Notes: a model not told the origin generated them from the letters alone. A stretch of DNA of 64,000 bases from Pseudomonas cedrina subsp. cedrina (GCF_001983175.1 NZ_MNPW01000002.1:186001-250000); one strand, 5' to 3'; shown: positions 42,124 through 51,570, numbered from the stretch's first letter. Numbers and translations are program-made.

Positions 42124-43560
42124 ATGTCGATACCACGCTTGAAGTCCTATCTATCCATAATCGCCACGGTATTGGTGCTGGGCCAGGCCTTGCCTGCGCA
42201 AGCAGTCGAGTTGCCTGACTTCACCCAATTGGTCGAGCAGGCCTCGCCGGCCGTGGTGAACATCAGCACCACGCAAAAACTGCCGGATCGCAAAGTCTCC
42301 AACCAGCCAATGCCGGACCTTGAAGGCCTGCCGCCAATGCTGCGCGAGTTCTTCGAGCGCGGCATGCCCCAACCGCGCACGCCCCGTGGCGGTGGTGGCC
42401 AGCGTGAAGCGCAGTCCCTGGGTTCCGGCTTCATCATTTCGCCGGACGGCTACATCCTCACCAACAACCACGTGATTGCCGACGCTGACGAGATCCTGGT
42501 GCGCCTGGCTGATCGCAGTGAGCTCAAAGCCAAGCTGGTCGGCACCGATCCACGTTCCGATGTGGCCTTGCTGAAAATTGAAGGCAAGGACCTGCCGGTG
42601 CTGAAACTGGGTAAATCCCAGGACCTGAAAGCCGGGCAATGGGTGGTCGCCATCGGTTCGCCGTTTGGCTTCGACCATACCGTGACCCAAGGTATCGTCA
42701 GCGCCATCGGCCGCAGCCTGCCGAACGAAAATTATGTGCCGTTCATCCAGACCGACGTGCCGATCAACCCGGGTAACTCCGGTGGCCCACTGTTTAACCT
42801 GGCGGGCGAAGTGGTTGGGATCAACTCGCAGATCTACACCCGTTCCGGTGGTTTCATGGGGGTGTCTTTCGCCATCCCGATTGACGTCGCCATGGACGTT
42901 TCCAACCAGCTCAAAAGCGGTGGCAAGGTCAGTCGCGGCTGGTTGGGCGTGGTGATTCAGGAAGTGAACAAAGACCTGGCTGAATCCTTCGGCCTCGATA
43001 AGCCTGCCGGTGCCCTGGTCGCGCAGATCCAGGACGACGGCCCGGCTGCCAAAGGTGGCCTGCAGGTCGGCGACGTGATCCTGAGCATGAACGGCCAGCC
43101 GATCGTCATGTCGGCCGATCTGCCGCATCTGGTGGGCGCGCTCAAGGCTGGCAGCAAGGCCAAGCTGGAAGTGATCCGCGATGGCAAGCGCCAGAACGTT
43201 GAACTGACCGTTGGCGCCATCCCTGAAGAGGGCGCAACCCTGGATGCCCTGGGCAACGCCAAGCCGGGTGCCGAGCGCAGCAGCAATCGCCTGGGCATTG
43301 CCGTGGCCGAGCTGACCCTTGAGCAGAAGAAGACCTTCGACCTCAAGAGCGGCGTCGTGATCAAGGAAGTGCAGGACGGTCCTGCTTCGCTGATCGGCCT
43401 GCAGCCCGGTGATGTGATCACTCACCTGAACAATCAGGCAATCGACAGCACCAAGCAGTTCACCGACATCGCCAAGGCGTTGCCGAAGAATCGTTCGGTG
43501 TCGATGCGCGTATTGCGTCAGGGGCGTGCAAGCTTCATTACGTTCAAGCTGGCCGAGTAA
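42124..43560 (+). CDS. mucD: Periplasmic serine protease MucD (DegP/Do family)
   Basis: A 478-aa HtrA protease. The signal peptide ends LPAQAVE. The catalytic triad is visible as His in TNNHVIADA near 118, Asp in DPRSDVALL near 148, and Ser in NPGNSGGPL near 222. Two PDZ domains follow (about 265-350 and 390-470). It degrades misfolded envelope proteins and dampens AlgU activation. Signal, spacing and order place it as the last gene of the algU operon. Confidence 0.95.
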   Translation: MSIPRLKSYLSIIATVLVLGQALPAQAVELPDFTQLVEQASPAVVNISTTQKLPDRKVSNQPMPDLEGLPPMLREFFERGMPQPRTPRGGGGQREAQSLGSGFIISPDGYILTNNHVIADADEILVRLADRSELKAKLVGTDPRSDVALLKIEGKDLPVLKLGKSQDLKAGQWVVAIGSPFGFDHTVTQGIVSAIGRSLPNENYVPFIQTDVPINPGNSGGPLFNLAGEVVGINSQIYTRSGGFMGVSFAIPIDVAMDVSNQLKSGGKVSRGWLGVVIQEVNKDLAESFGLDKPAGALVAQIQDDGPAAKGGLQVGDVILSMNGQPIVMSADLPHLVGALKAGSKAKLEVIRDGKRQNVELTVGAIPEEGATLDALGNAKPGAERSSNRLGIAVAELTLEQKKTFDLKSGVVIKEVQDGPASLIGLQPGDVITHLNNQAIDSTKQFTDIAKALPKNRSVSMRVLRQGRASFITFKLAE

Positions 43561-43566
43561 CTCGGT

Positions 43567-43610
43567 AAAAAAAGCCCCGCCTTCGTTTAGCGAAAGCGGG
43601 GCTTTTTTGT
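43567..43610 (+). terminator. Bidirectional Rho-independent terminator
   Basis: AAAAAAAGCCCCGC pairs with GCGGGGCTTTTTT with an inner CTTCG/CGAAA extension. It ends the algU operon and the convergent bepA gene. Confidence 0.93.
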
Positions 43611-43621
43611 GCGCGATGGGT

Positions 43622-45055
43622 TTAGCTCATCATGCCTTTGACCAGGCGTTCCTGCTCGATCAGCTCACGCTGGCGTGCGTCGATACGAGAAGACAGGGGG
43701 AAATTGCTCCCGGCCCTGCGCTTGGCAAAATCCAACTGCTGGATCGCTTGCTGAAAATCGCCCACCAGCGCGAAATACTCGGCACGCGCTTGATGCAGGC
43801 CAATGATGTTGCCGGACAAACCGCGTGTCTCGGCGACCTGGTACCAGACGTCGGGGTCGTCGGGACGGGATTTGAGCAGTGCATCCAGGGCTTTCTCGGC
43901 ATCGGCCGTACGGTTCTGCTTGAGCAACAGGTCGACCCGAATCTGGTTCAGCGGATAGTTGCCGGGGTACTGGGTGAGCAGCCGATCCGTGCGTTGCTGG
44001 GCATCAGGCAGGCGATTGTTGTCGATATCCAGCTGGATCTGCGCCAGGTTGTAGGTGATGTCGTTTGGTGCCTTAGCCAGCAGCGGTGCCAGGTTGTCCC
44101 GCGCCTGCTTGAACTGAGAGGCTTTGATCTGGGCGATGGCCAGGCCGTAACGCGCTACATCGTTCTTCGGGTTCTCGTCCAGCTGCGCCTGGAAACGCTT
44201 GGCGGCCAGGCCTGACGTGTCTTCGTACTGCAACTGCACCCGTGCGCGAATCAACTGATAGCGCAGGCTGTCTTCCTTGCCGCCGGGTTTGGCTTGTTCG
44301 GCGCGGTTACGGGTGTCGGCTATCCGTGATTCGGTGACCGGGTGCGTCAGCAGGAACTCCGGTGGCTTGGCGTCGAAGCGGTATTGGCGGCCCAGGCGCT
44401 CGAACATGGTCGGCATCGAGCGTGGGTCGTAGCCGGCCTTTTCCAGGTTGACGATGCCGATGCGGTCGGCCTCTTGTTCATTTTGCCGAGAGAACCTGCG
44501 CTGTTCCTGGATCGCGGCGGCCTGGGTGCCGGCAATCGCCGCGATGCCCGCATCGCCAGCACCGGCCGCCGCCGCAATGATGCCGCCAAGCAGCGCTGCC
44601 ATCATCGGGATCTGCATGCGCTGCTGCGCTTCCACGCCACGGGCGAAGTGACGCTGGGACAAGTGCGCCAGTTCATGGGCCAGTACCGAGGCATATTCCC
44701 CTTCGGTCTGGGCGTTGAGGAACAGCCCGCCGTTCACCCCCACAATGCCGCCTGGCGCCGCAAAGGCGTTGAGTTGCGGGCTGTTGATCAGGATGAACTC
44801 CAGGCGCCGGTCATTGACCTGGCTGGTTTCCACCAGTTTGTACACGCTGGTTTCGACGTAATCCTTGAGCTGCGGGTCGTTCAGTTGCGAGACCTGCCCG
44901 CGCAGGTAGGCCAGCCATGCACGGCCCAACTGGTATTCCTGTTGTGGCGAGACAATGGCAGAACTGGCGTCGCCAAGTGACGGCAGGTCGTCGGCGAAGC
45001 CTGGGGAGGCCAGCAGGCAAGCCAGCGTCAGCAGGGTGGGGCGCAAAAAAGTCAT
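43622..45055 (-). CDS. bepA: Periplasmic M48 metalloprotease/chaperone BepA (YfgC)
   Basis: A 477-aa exported zinc protease. Signal peptide ends ASPGFADD; zinc motif LAHELAHLSQRHF lies near residue 137 (HExxH form HELAH), with the distant Glu ligand in NEQEADRIG near 195. The C-terminal half is TPR repeats. BepA helps assemble or degrade LptD and BAM-complex substrates. Length matches the family. Confidence 0.92.
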   Translation of the reverse strand: MTFLRPTLLTLACLLASPGFADDLPSLGDASSAIVSPQQEYQLGRAWLAYLRGQVSQLNDPQLKDYVETSVYKLVETSQVNDRRLEFILINSPQLNAFAAPGGIVGVNGGLFLNAQTEGEYASVLAHELAHLSQRHFARGVEAQQRMQIPMMAALLGGIIAAAAGAGDAGIAAIAGTQAAAIQEQRRFSRQNEQEADRIGIVNLEKAGYDPRSMPTMFERLGRQYRFDAKPPEFLLTHPVTESRIADTRNRAEQAKPGGKEDSLRYQLIRARVQLQYEDTSGLAAKRFQAQLDENPKNDVARYGLAIAQIKASQFKQARDNLAPLLAKAPNDITYNLAQIQLDIDNNRLPDAQQRTDRLLTQYPGNYPLNQIRVDLLLKQNRTADAEKALDALLKSRPDDPDVWYQVAETRGLSGNIIGLHQARAEYFALVGDFQQAIQQLDFAKRRAGSNFPLSSRIDARQRELIEQERLVKGMMS

Positions 45056-45149
45056 GCACAGAGCCTTTCGACAAAGAGCTTACTGTAGCCGGACACTGAG
45101 CTTCGGACCAGATATTCTAAGCGCCCGAATGCGTGCCCGGAGTAAAACC

Positions 45150-45389
45150 ATGACCGACGCTGTAGCCTTTGATGCCGAACTTGACGCCAGCGGCCTCAAT
45201 TGCCCATTACCCTTGCTCAAGGCCAAGCTGGAGCTCAATCGCTTGGCCAGTGGCGCGGTGCTCAAGGTGATCGCTACGGATGCGGGCTCCCAGCGGGACT
45301 TTCGCACGTTTGCCAAACTGGCCGGCCACACCCTGTTGCATGAAGAAGACGCCGCCGGTGTGTACCGTTACTGGTTGCGCAAGGCCTGA
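45150..45389 (+). CDS. TusA family sulfurtransferase-like protein
   Basis: A 79-aa SirA/TusA-fold protein. LDASGLNCPLPLLKAKLELN near residue 9 carries the CPxP motif with its active Cys. TusA relatives relay sulfur, but this paralogue next to bepA and a PerM-like gene is of uncertain role. The ATG at 45150 is preferred; an in-frame upstream extension runs into the bepA promoter. Confidence 0.86.
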   Translation: MTDAVAFDAELDASGLNCPLPLLKAKLELNRLASGAVLKVIATDAGSQRDFRTFAKLAGHTLLHEEDAAGVYRYWLRKA

Positions 45390-45418
45390 ACCGTTTGCCC
45401 ATCCTCCGAGGTTGATTG

Positions 45419-46489
45419 ATGTTCAAAGTGTTACGAGACTGGATCCAGCGCTACTTCTCCGATGAAGAAGCGGTGGTGCTGGCGGTCCTGCTGTTTCTCG
45501 CCTTTACGGCCGTGCTCACCTTGGGTGGCATGCTGGCGCCGGTGCTGGCGGGGATGGTGCTGGCGTACCTGATGCAGGGCCTGGTCACTACCCTGGAACG
45601 CTTGCGCTTGCCGGGCGGGGCGGCCGTGGGGCTGGTGTTCGCTTTGTTCATGGGGCTGCTGGTGCTGTTTATCGTGGTGGTGTTGCCGTTGCTATGGCAC
45701 CAGTTGATTACCCTGTTCAATGAATTGCCGGGCATGCTCGCCAAATGGCAGTCGCTGTTGCTGCTGTTGCCGGAGCGCTACCCGCACCTGGTCTCGGATG
45801 AGCAGGTGCTGCAAGCCATCGAAGTGGCGCGCGGCGAGATCGGAAAGTTCGGGCAATGGGCGTTGACCTTTTCCCTGTCCAGCCTGCCGCTGCTGGTCAA
45901 TATCATGATCTATCTGGTGCTGGTACCGATCCTGGTGTTCTTCTTCCTCAAGGACCGCGTGATGATCGGCCGCTGGGTGCGGGGCTACCTGCCGCGCGAA
46001 CGTGCACTGATCACTCGCGTTGCCGAGGAAATGAACCGGCAGATCGCCAACTACATTCGTGGCAAGGTGATCGAAATCATCATCTGTGGAGGCGTGACCT
46101 ACATCGCTTTTATCGCCCTGGACCTGAACTACGCGGCCCTACTGGCGTTGCTGGTGGGAATATCGGTAGTGGTGCCGTACGTCGGCGCCGTGGTGGTGAC
46201 AGTACCCGTGACCTTGATCGCATTGTTTCAGTGGGGCTGGAGCGACCAGTTCATCTACTTGATGGCGGTATACGGGATCATCCAGACCCTGGACGGCAAC
46301 GTGCTGGTGCCGCTGCTGTTCTCGGAGGCCGTCAACTTGCACCCGGTGGCGATCATCTGCGCGGTGCTGTTGTTTGGTGGGTTATGGGGATTCTGGGGCG
46401 TGTTTTTTGCGATACCCCTTGCGACGCTGTTCAAGGCCGTGCTGGATGCGTGGCCTCGCAAGGAACCGGTTGTAGCACCGCTGCTGTAA
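45419..46489 (+). CDS. AI-2E family transporter (PerM-like)
   Basis: A 356-aa membrane protein with about eight helices, including LTLGGMLAPVLAGMVLAYLMQGL and, near the end, LHPVAIICAVLLFGGLWGFWGVFFAIPLATL, typical of the AI-2E/UPF0118 family. Members export small molecules or act as Na+/H+ antiporters. It follows the TusA-like gene by 30 nt with a weak ribosome site, suggesting an operon. Confidence 0.88.
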   Translation: MFKVLRDWIQRYFSDEEAVVLAVLLFLAFTAVLTLGGMLAPVLAGMVLAYLMQGLVTTLERLRLPGGAAVGLVFALFMGLLVLFIVVVLPLLWHQLITLFNELPGMLAKWQSLLLLLPERYPHLVSDEQVLQAIEVARGEIGKFGQWALTFSLSSLPLLVNIMIYLVLVPILVFFFLKDRVMIGRWVRGYLPRERALITRVAEEMNRQIANYIRGKVIEIIICGGVTYIAFIALDLNYAALLALLVGISVVVPYVGAVVVTVPVTLIALFQWGWSDQFIYLMAVYGIIQTLDGNVLVPLLFSEAVNLHPVAIICAVLLFGGLWGFWGVFFAIPLATLFKAVLDAWPRKEPVVAPLL

Positions 46490-46505
46490 CGACATCCCGT
46501 CATTT

Positions 46506-46652
46506 GTAGTGAGCGGGCTTGTCGAATCGTCGCACCGCCCGCGCTGGGTTGCGAAGCAGCCCTAAAACCTGCGACCGCGTTTTATCTGGAAGAATGCGGC
46601 AGCCGTATCGGGGTCGCTTCGCAACCCAGCGCGGGGCAAGCCCGCTCACTAC
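46506..46652. repeat. 147-bp inverted-repeat element bounded by GTAGTGAGCGGGCTTG
   Basis: GTAGTGAGCGGGCTTG (46506-46521) and its exact inverse (46637-46652) bound the element. Inner GCGCTGGGTTGCGAAGC and GCTTCGCAACCCAGCGC form a second inverted pair. This repeat type is widespread in Pseudomonas intergenic DNA and would form one long hairpin. Confidence 0.75.
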
Positions 46653-46653
46653 A

Positions 46654-47127
46654 TCAACCCTTGTCCAGCGCCTGGGCCGCTGCCAGAACAGCATCCACAT
46701 GCCCCGGCACTTTCACACCGCGCCATTCCTGACGCAGCACGCCCTCCTTGTCGATCAGGAAAGTGCTGCGATCCACGCCCAGGTATTCCTTGCCGTACAG
46801 CTTCTTCAGCTTGATCACATCAAACAACTGGCAAACCGCTTCATCCTTGTCGCTGATCAGCTCGAAGGGGAATGCCTGCTTGCCCTTGAAGTTCTCGTGA
46901 GACTTCAAGCTGTCGCGCGACACGCCGAACACCTCGGTGTTGGCGGCCTTGAACGCTTCATGTTGATCCCGAAAACCCTGGCCCTGAGTGGTGCAGCCCG
47001 GCGTGCTGTCCTTCGGGTAGAAGTAGATCACCACCTGCTTGCCCTTGAGTGCGGCCAGGCTGAAGGTCTGGCCGCTGGTGGCCTGGGCTTCGAAATCGGC
47101 GACCGGTGTATCGATGACTACCGCCAT
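46654..47127 (-). CDS. bcp: Thioredoxin-dependent thiol peroxidase Bcp
   Basis: A 157-aa peroxiredoxin of the BCP/PrxQ class. The peroxidatic Cys is in FYPKDSTPGCTTQGQGFRD near residue 45. It reduces hydroperoxides with thioredoxin. The usual nearby second Cys five residues later is replaced (TTQGQ), so it is probably a one-Cys-like or atypical enzyme; another Cys occurs in AVCQLF. It follows gcvR by 10 nt. Confidence 0.93.
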   Translation of the reverse strand: MAVVIDTPVADFEAQATSGQTFSLAALKGKQVVIYFYPKDSTPGCTTQGQGFRDQHEAFKAANTEVFGVSRDSLKSHENFKGKQAFPFELISDKDEAVCQLFDVIKLKKLYGKEYLGVDRSTFLIDKEGVLRQEWRGVKVPGHVDAVLAAAQALDKG

Positions 47128-47137
47128 GAAAACTTCC

Positions 47138-47698
47138 TTACATTGGGTTCTGTGGGCGCCATGGTTCGATCAGTGCGTCGAGGTTCAACGCATCGGCGAA
47201 ATCCAGGAACTGGTCGCGCAACCAGCTGATCTGCACGCCGGCCGGCAAAGTGACGGTGAACGTGGCGTTCAGCATGGTGCCGCCGGTCTGCGGAGCCAGG
47301 TAGGTGTCGCAGGTCAGGTTCTCCAGTTCGACGTTGTGGTCGATAAAGAACTGGCACAGCTCGTTGACGATGTCCGAACGATACGCCGAGCTGACATACG
47401 CCACGTAGGGCAGGGCCTGTGGCCGGTTCTCGAGGGCGGCGCTGCGCACCACGTTGACCGTGAAGTCATGCTTCTTGGCCAGGCCCGGCAGGCCGGTCTC
47501 CAGGCGCGCCAGGGCATCCCAGGTGCCGGAGATCTGCAAGACCAGCGCACTGCACTCGCCATGGCGGGTCAGGCGCGACGTTACGACGGCGCAGCGGTTT
47601 TCATGGCTGGCGCGGCACAGCACGTTGGTCAGCTCCATGGGGTTGGCGCCGAGGGCACTGATAACAAGGAATTGTTCGCGAACTGTGGGGGTGGACAT
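47138..47698 (-). CDS. gcvR: Glycine cleavage system transcriptional repressor-like protein (GcvR)
   Basis: A 186-aa double-ACT protein, with each ACT domain beginning near LVISALGANPMELTNVL and LPYVAYVSSAYRSDIVNELC. GcvR in enterics antagonises GcvA; in Pseudomonas the gene is always next to bcp and dapA. The two overlap in spacing (10 nt), so co-transcription with bcp is likely. Divergent from dapA. Confidence 0.88.
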   Translation of the reverse strand: MSTPTVREQFLVISALGANPMELTNVLCRASHENRCAVVTSRLTRHGECSALVLQISGTWDALARLETGLPGLAKKHDFTVNVVRSAALENRPQALPYVAYVSSAYRSDIVNELCQFFIDHNVELENLTCDTYLAPQTGGTMLNATFTVTLPAGVQISWLRDQFLDFADALNLDALIEPWRPQNPM

Positions 47699-47971
47699 GC
47701 AGCCTTCCTAAAACGATGAGCGGTCGATACCGTGGGGGCCGTATCGATCAAAGGATCAAGGGTAGCGAAAAGCGCCGCCAAGGGATAGGAGGTGGCGGTT
47801 TCATTGCGTGATCGGTCCTATTTCATCGTGCTTCATGACGTGGTTTGGTCCGATGATGGCCTTGTCCAACGTTTAGTTGCGCCAGAACGCATCCTCAGGC
47901 GGTACTTCGCTTGTGCAAGCATCTTGGCGCCAGTACCATTACCGCTCTCTTTTTCCGGCAGGAGCGGTTGC
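47699..47971 (+). other. gcvR-dapA divergent promoter region
   Basis: About 270 nt. Open frames exist but lack a ribosome site; the only firm signal is AGGAGC just before dapA. No additional gene is supported. Confidence 0.45.
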
Positions 47972-48850
47972 ATGATTGCGGGCAGTATGGTGGCACTGGT
48001 CACACCCATGGATGCACAAGGTCGTCTTGACTGGGACAGCCTGGGCAAACTGGTGGACTTCCACCTGCAAGAAGGCACCAACGCCATCGTGGCGGTCGGC
48101 ACCACCGGTGAATCGGCCACCCTCGATGTGGAAGAGCACATCCAGGTGATCGAGTTCGTGGTCAAGCGCGTCGCGGGCCGTATTGCCGTGATCGCCGGTA
48201 CGGGCGCCAACTCGACGCGTGAAGCCATCGAGCTGACCAAAAACGCCAAAAAGGCCGGCGCCGATGCCTGCCTGCTGGTGACCCCGTATTACAACAAGCC
48301 GACCCAGGAAGGCCTTTACCAGCACTTTTGCGCCATTGCCGAAGCCGTCGATATTCCGCAGATCCTCTATAACGTACCGGGTCGTACCGCGTGCGATATG
48401 AAGGCCGAGACCGTGATTCGCCTGTCCACCGTGCCGAACATCATCGGCATCAAGGAAGCTACGGGCGACCTGCAGCGCGCCAAGGACATCCTGGCCGGCG
48501 TGGGCAGCGACTTCCTGTTGTATTCCGGTGACGACGCCACCGCCGTGGAACTGATCCTGCTGGGTGGCAAAGGCAACATCAGCGTGACCGCCAACGTGGC
48601 CCCGCGCGCCATGAGCGACATGTGCGCCGCCGCCATCGCCGGCGACGCCGTGACCGCCCGTGCCATCCACGAAAAGCTGATGCCGCTCAACAAGACACTG
48701 TTTATCGAATCCAACCCTATTCCCGTGAAATGGGCGCTGACTGAAATGGGCATGATGCCGGACGGTATCCGTCTGCCGCTCACCCGTCTCAGTGAAGCCT
48801 GTCACGAACCGCTGCGACAGGCCCTGCGCCAGTCCGGCGTCCTGGTTTAA
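47972..48850 (+). CDS. dapA: 4-hydroxy-tetrahydrodipicolinate synthase
   Basis: A 292-aa enzyme of lysine/diaminopimelate synthesis. MIAGSMVALVTPM at the start, GTTGESATL near residue 43, LLVTPYYNKP near 100 and the Schiff-base Lys in IIGIKEATGD near 161 are clear. The start at 47972 follows CAGGAGCGG. It leads dapA-bamC-(MBL)-purC, the standard order in Pseudomonas. Confidence 0.96.
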   Translation: MIAGSMVALVTPMDAQGRLDWDSLGKLVDFHLQEGTNAIVAVGTTGESATLDVEEHIQVIEFVVKRVAGRIAVIAGTGANSTREAIELTKNAKKAGADACLLVTPYYNKPTQEGLYQHFCAIAEAVDIPQILYNVPGRTACDMKAETVIRLSTVPNIIGIKEATGDLQRAKDILAGVGSDFLLYSGDDATAVELILLGGKGNISVTANVAPRAMSDMCAAAIAGDAVTARAIHEKLMPLNKTLFIESNPIPVKWALTEMGMMPDGIRLPLTRLSEACHEPLRQALRQSGVLV

Positions 48851-48867
48851 TTGAGGAAGCACTACGC

Positions 48868-49983
48868 ATGAAGCGATTGGCCGGACTTTCCGCACTTGCC
48901 TTGATTATCTCCAGCACCAGTGGCTGCGGTTGGATCTGGGGCCCGGAAGGCTACTTCCGTGACCGCGGTAGCGATTACCTGGAAGCCCAACCCACCAAAC
49001 CCATGGAATTGCCGCCGGGCGTCAATGTCGCCAAGCGCCTTGACCCGTTGCTGCCGATCCCGCGCAACGTCGCCGACGACACCACCAAGGGTGAGTACGT
49101 GGTACCGCGTCCGCAGCCGATCGCGTCCGTGGCGGATGCCAGCGACTACAGCCTGCAGAAGAGCGGCGACTCCCGCTGGATCGTGGCCCAGCGCCCACCT
49201 GCCGAAGTCTGGCCGGTGGCTGTGCAGTTCTTTCAGGACAATGGTTTTCGCATCGACGAACAGCGCCCGCAAACCGGTGAATTCACCACCGCATGGCAGC
49301 AGGGCAGCGAACTGTCGGCCACCATGGCCAAGCGTTTGCAGGCCGGCGGTGTAGCCGCCGACAGCGAAGCCCGCGTGCGTGTGCGCATCGAGCCAGGCGT
49401 GCAGCGCAATACCAGTGAAGTCTACGTGGTCAGCGCCGAGCGTCCTGCCGGCAGCACGGCCAACGTTGAATTCACCAACCGCTCGGTCAATACCGGCGTC
49501 GACTCGGCACTGGTCGACGAAATGCTGGCCAGCATGAGCCGTATCTCCGAGAAGGGTGGTTCCGTATCCCTGCTCGCCGCACGCGATTACGACACCCCGA
49601 GCCGTGTCAGCCTCACCGAAGACGGCAGCGGTAACGTGGTGCTCAACTTGGGTGAAGACCTCGACCGTGCCTGGGCCAGTGTGGGCCGCGCGCTGGAGCA
49701 GGGCCCATGGCGTGTTGAAGACATCAACCGCAGCCTGGGCCTGTACTACATCAACGTGGCTGAGAAGGCCGAGCGTAAAGATGAAGAGCCCGGTTTCTTC
49801 GGCAAGCTGTTCGGCAGCCAGCCGACCAAGGAAGAGATCGAGACTCGCGCCGAGCGTTACCAGGTTCGTTTGAGCAAGGTAGGCGACGCCGTGCAAGTCA
49901 CCGTCGAGAAAAACATCAATACCGTTGCGCCCGCTGAAACAGCGCGCAAAGTATTGGGCGTGATTCAGGACAACCTGGGCTGA
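48868..49983 (+). CDS. bamC: Outer-membrane assembly lipoprotein BamC (NlpB)
   Basis: A 371-aa lipoprotein. Signal peptide and lipobox SSTSGCGW put the mature Cys near residue 20. A flexible N-terminal segment is followed by two helix-grip domains (about 105-210 and 240-370). It is a non-essential subunit of the BAM complex. It starts 17 nt after dapA. Confidence 0.93.
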   Translation: MKRLAGLSALALIISSTSGCGWIWGPEGYFRDRGSDYLEAQPTKPMELPPGVNVAKRLDPLLPIPRNVADDTTKGEYVVPRPQPIASVADASDYSLQKSGDSRWIVAQRPPAEVWPVAVQFFQDNGFRIDEQRPQTGEFTTAWQQGSELSATMAKRLQAGGVAADSEARVRVRIEPGVQRNTSEVYVVSAERPAGSTANVEFTNRSVNTGVDSALVDEMLASMSRISEKGGSVSLLAARDYDTPSRVSLTEDGSGNVVLNLGEDLDRAWASVGRALEQGPWRVEDINRSLGLYYINVAEKAERKDEEPGFFGKLFGSQPTKEEIETRAERYQVRLSKVGDAVQVTVEKNINTVAPAETARKVLGVIQDNLG

Positions 49984-49987
49984 TCCG

Positions 49988-50746
49988 ATGCGTTTTGCCG
50001 TTCTCGGCAGCGGTAGCCAAGGGAACGGCACGCTGGTCGCACATGACGACACGTATGTGCTGGTGGATTGTGGTTTCTCGTTACGGGAAACCGAGCGGCG
50101 CCTGCTGCGGCTGGGGGTTCACCCCGTACAGCTGAGCGCGATTCTGGTGACCCACGAACATGCCGACCACGTGCATGGCGTGGGTTTGCTGTCTCGGCGC
50201 TACAATCTTCCGGTCTACCTCAGTCGCGGCACCTTGCGCGGGATGCGCAAACCCATTGAACCTGCGGGTTTCCTGGCCGGTGGCGAGCAACTGCAGGTCG
50301 GTGCCCTGAGCATCGATGTCATTGCCGTTGCGCACGACGCCCAGGAGCCGACGCAGTATGTGTTCAGTGACGGTGAGCGGCGCTTCGGCGTACTCACCGA
50401 CCTGGGCTCCTACTGCGCCAAGGTGCTGGACGGTTACCGGAACCTCGATGCGTTGATGATCGAGTCCAATCACTGCCGTGACCTGCTGGCCCGCGGTCAT
50501 TACCCGTACTTTCTCAAGCAGCGGGTGGGCGGCGAACTGGGGCATTTGAACAACCATCAGGCGGCGTACCTGGTGTATGAGTTGGGCTGGCAAGACTTGC
50601 AACACCTGGTCCTGGCCCACCTGAGCAGCAAGAACAACCTGCCGACGCTTGCCCGGCAATGTTTTGTCGACACCCTCGGGTGCGACCCGGACTGGCTGCA
50701 ACTGGCCGATCAAGATTCAGGGCTCGACTGGCGACACATCGCCTAG
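49988..50746 (+). CDS. MBL-fold metallo-hydrolase
   Basis: A 252-aa beta-lactamase-fold hydrolase resembling YycJ/WalJ. Metal motif VTHEHADHVHG (HxHxDH) lies near residue 58, with a further Asp/His in LTDLGSY and ESNHCRD. Substrate is unknown; relatives are phosphoribosyl or nuclease-like. It begins 4 nt after bamC. Confidence 0.87.
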   Translation: MRFAVLGSGSQGNGTLVAHDDTYVLVDCGFSLRETERRLLRLGVHPVQLSAILVTHEHADHVHGVGLLSRRYNLPVYLSRGTLRGMRKPIEPAGFLAGGEQLQVGALSIDVIAVAHDAQEPTQYVFSDGERRFGVLTDLGSYCAKVLDGYRNLDALMIESNHCRDLLARGHYPYFLKQRVGGELGHLNNHQAAYLVYELGWQDLQHLVLAHLSSKNNLPTLARQCFVDTLGCDPDWLQLADQDSGLDWRHIA

Positions 50747-50773
50747 CCCACCATTTAGCAAGCGGAGCCCATC

Positions 50774-51487
50774 ATGGAAAAACGTGAAGAACTCTACCGC
50801 GGCAAAGCCAAGTCGGTGTACAAGACCGACGACGCCAACCGCCTGATCCTGCTGTTTCGCAACGACACCTCGGCGTTCGACGGCAAGCGCATCGAACAGC
50901 TTGATCGCAAGGGCATGGTGAACAACAAGTTCAACGCCTTCATCATGCAGAAGCTCGAAGCGGCCGGTATCCCGACCCAATTCGACAAACTGCTGGGCGA
51001 CAACGAGTGCCTGGTCAAAAAGCTCGACATGATCCCGGTGGAATGCGTCGTGCGTAACTACGCCGCCGGCAGCCTGGTCAAGCGCCTGGGCGTGGAGGAG
51101 GGCCTCAAGCTCAACCCCTACACCTTCGAACTGTTCCTGAAGGACGACGCCAAGGGCGACCCGTTCATCAATGAATCCCACGTCGTGGCGTTCGGCTGGG
51201 GCACCGCTGAACAACTGGCCCGCATGAAGGAGTTGTCCCTCAAGGTCAACGACGTGCTGAGCAAGCTGTTCGACGACGCAGGCCTCTTGCTGGTGGACTT
51301 CAAGCTCGAATTCGGCGTGTTCCACGACGGCTCCATCGTCCTGGGCGACGAATTCAGCCCGGACGGCTGCCGCTTGTGGGACAAGGACACCAAGAAGAAG
51401 ATGGACAAAGACCGCTTCCGCCAGGGCCTCGGTGACGTGATCGAAGCCTACGAAGAAGTCGCCAAGCGCCTCGGCGTACCGCTTTAA
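50774..51487 (+). CDS. purC: Phosphoribosylaminoimidazole-succinocarboxamide synthase
   Basis: A 237-aa SAICAR synthetase of purine synthesis. [14 protein letters not shown] at the start binds ATP, and [13 protein letters not shown] and LVDFKLEFG are conserved sites. It closes the dapA-bamC-MBL-purC run, 28 nt after the MBL gene with a GGAG site. Confidence 0.96.
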   Translation: MEKREELYRGKAKSVYKTDDANRLILLFRNDTSAFDGKRIEQLDRKGMVNNKFNAFIMQKLEAAGIPTQFDKLLGDNECLVKKLDMIPVECVVRNYAAGSLVKRLGVEEGLKLNPYTFELFLKDDAKGDPFINESHVVAFGWGTAEQLARMKELSLKVNDVLSKLFDDAGLLLVDFKLEFGVFHDGSIVLGDEFSPDGCRLWDKDTKKKMDKDRFRQGLGDVIEAYEEVAKRLGVPL

Positions 51488-51532
51488 TCGACGCAAGCAT
51501 CTGATAGCACGGAAAAAAATCGCTTCGGCGCT

Positions 51533-51560
51533 TTGCATCCTCGAATCATGCTGTTATGAT
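51533..51560 (+). promoter_or_regulatory. Promoter of tRNA-Ser
   Basis: TTGCAT (51533-51538), 16 nt, TATGAT (51555-51560), ending 10 nt before the tRNA. Confidence 0.65.
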
Positions 51561-51570
51561 GCGCGCCGTT

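Noticed and set aside
41957..42142. 61-codon frame as a shortened mucC
   Set aside because: No similarity to MucC, no ribosome site, and it overlaps the mucD start in another frame.
42151..43425. 424-codon frame antisense to mucD
   Set aside because: No ribosome site or family similarity; mucD is unambiguous.
48862..50052. 396-codon frame antisense to bamC
   Set aside because: Shadow frame of bamC; no motif.
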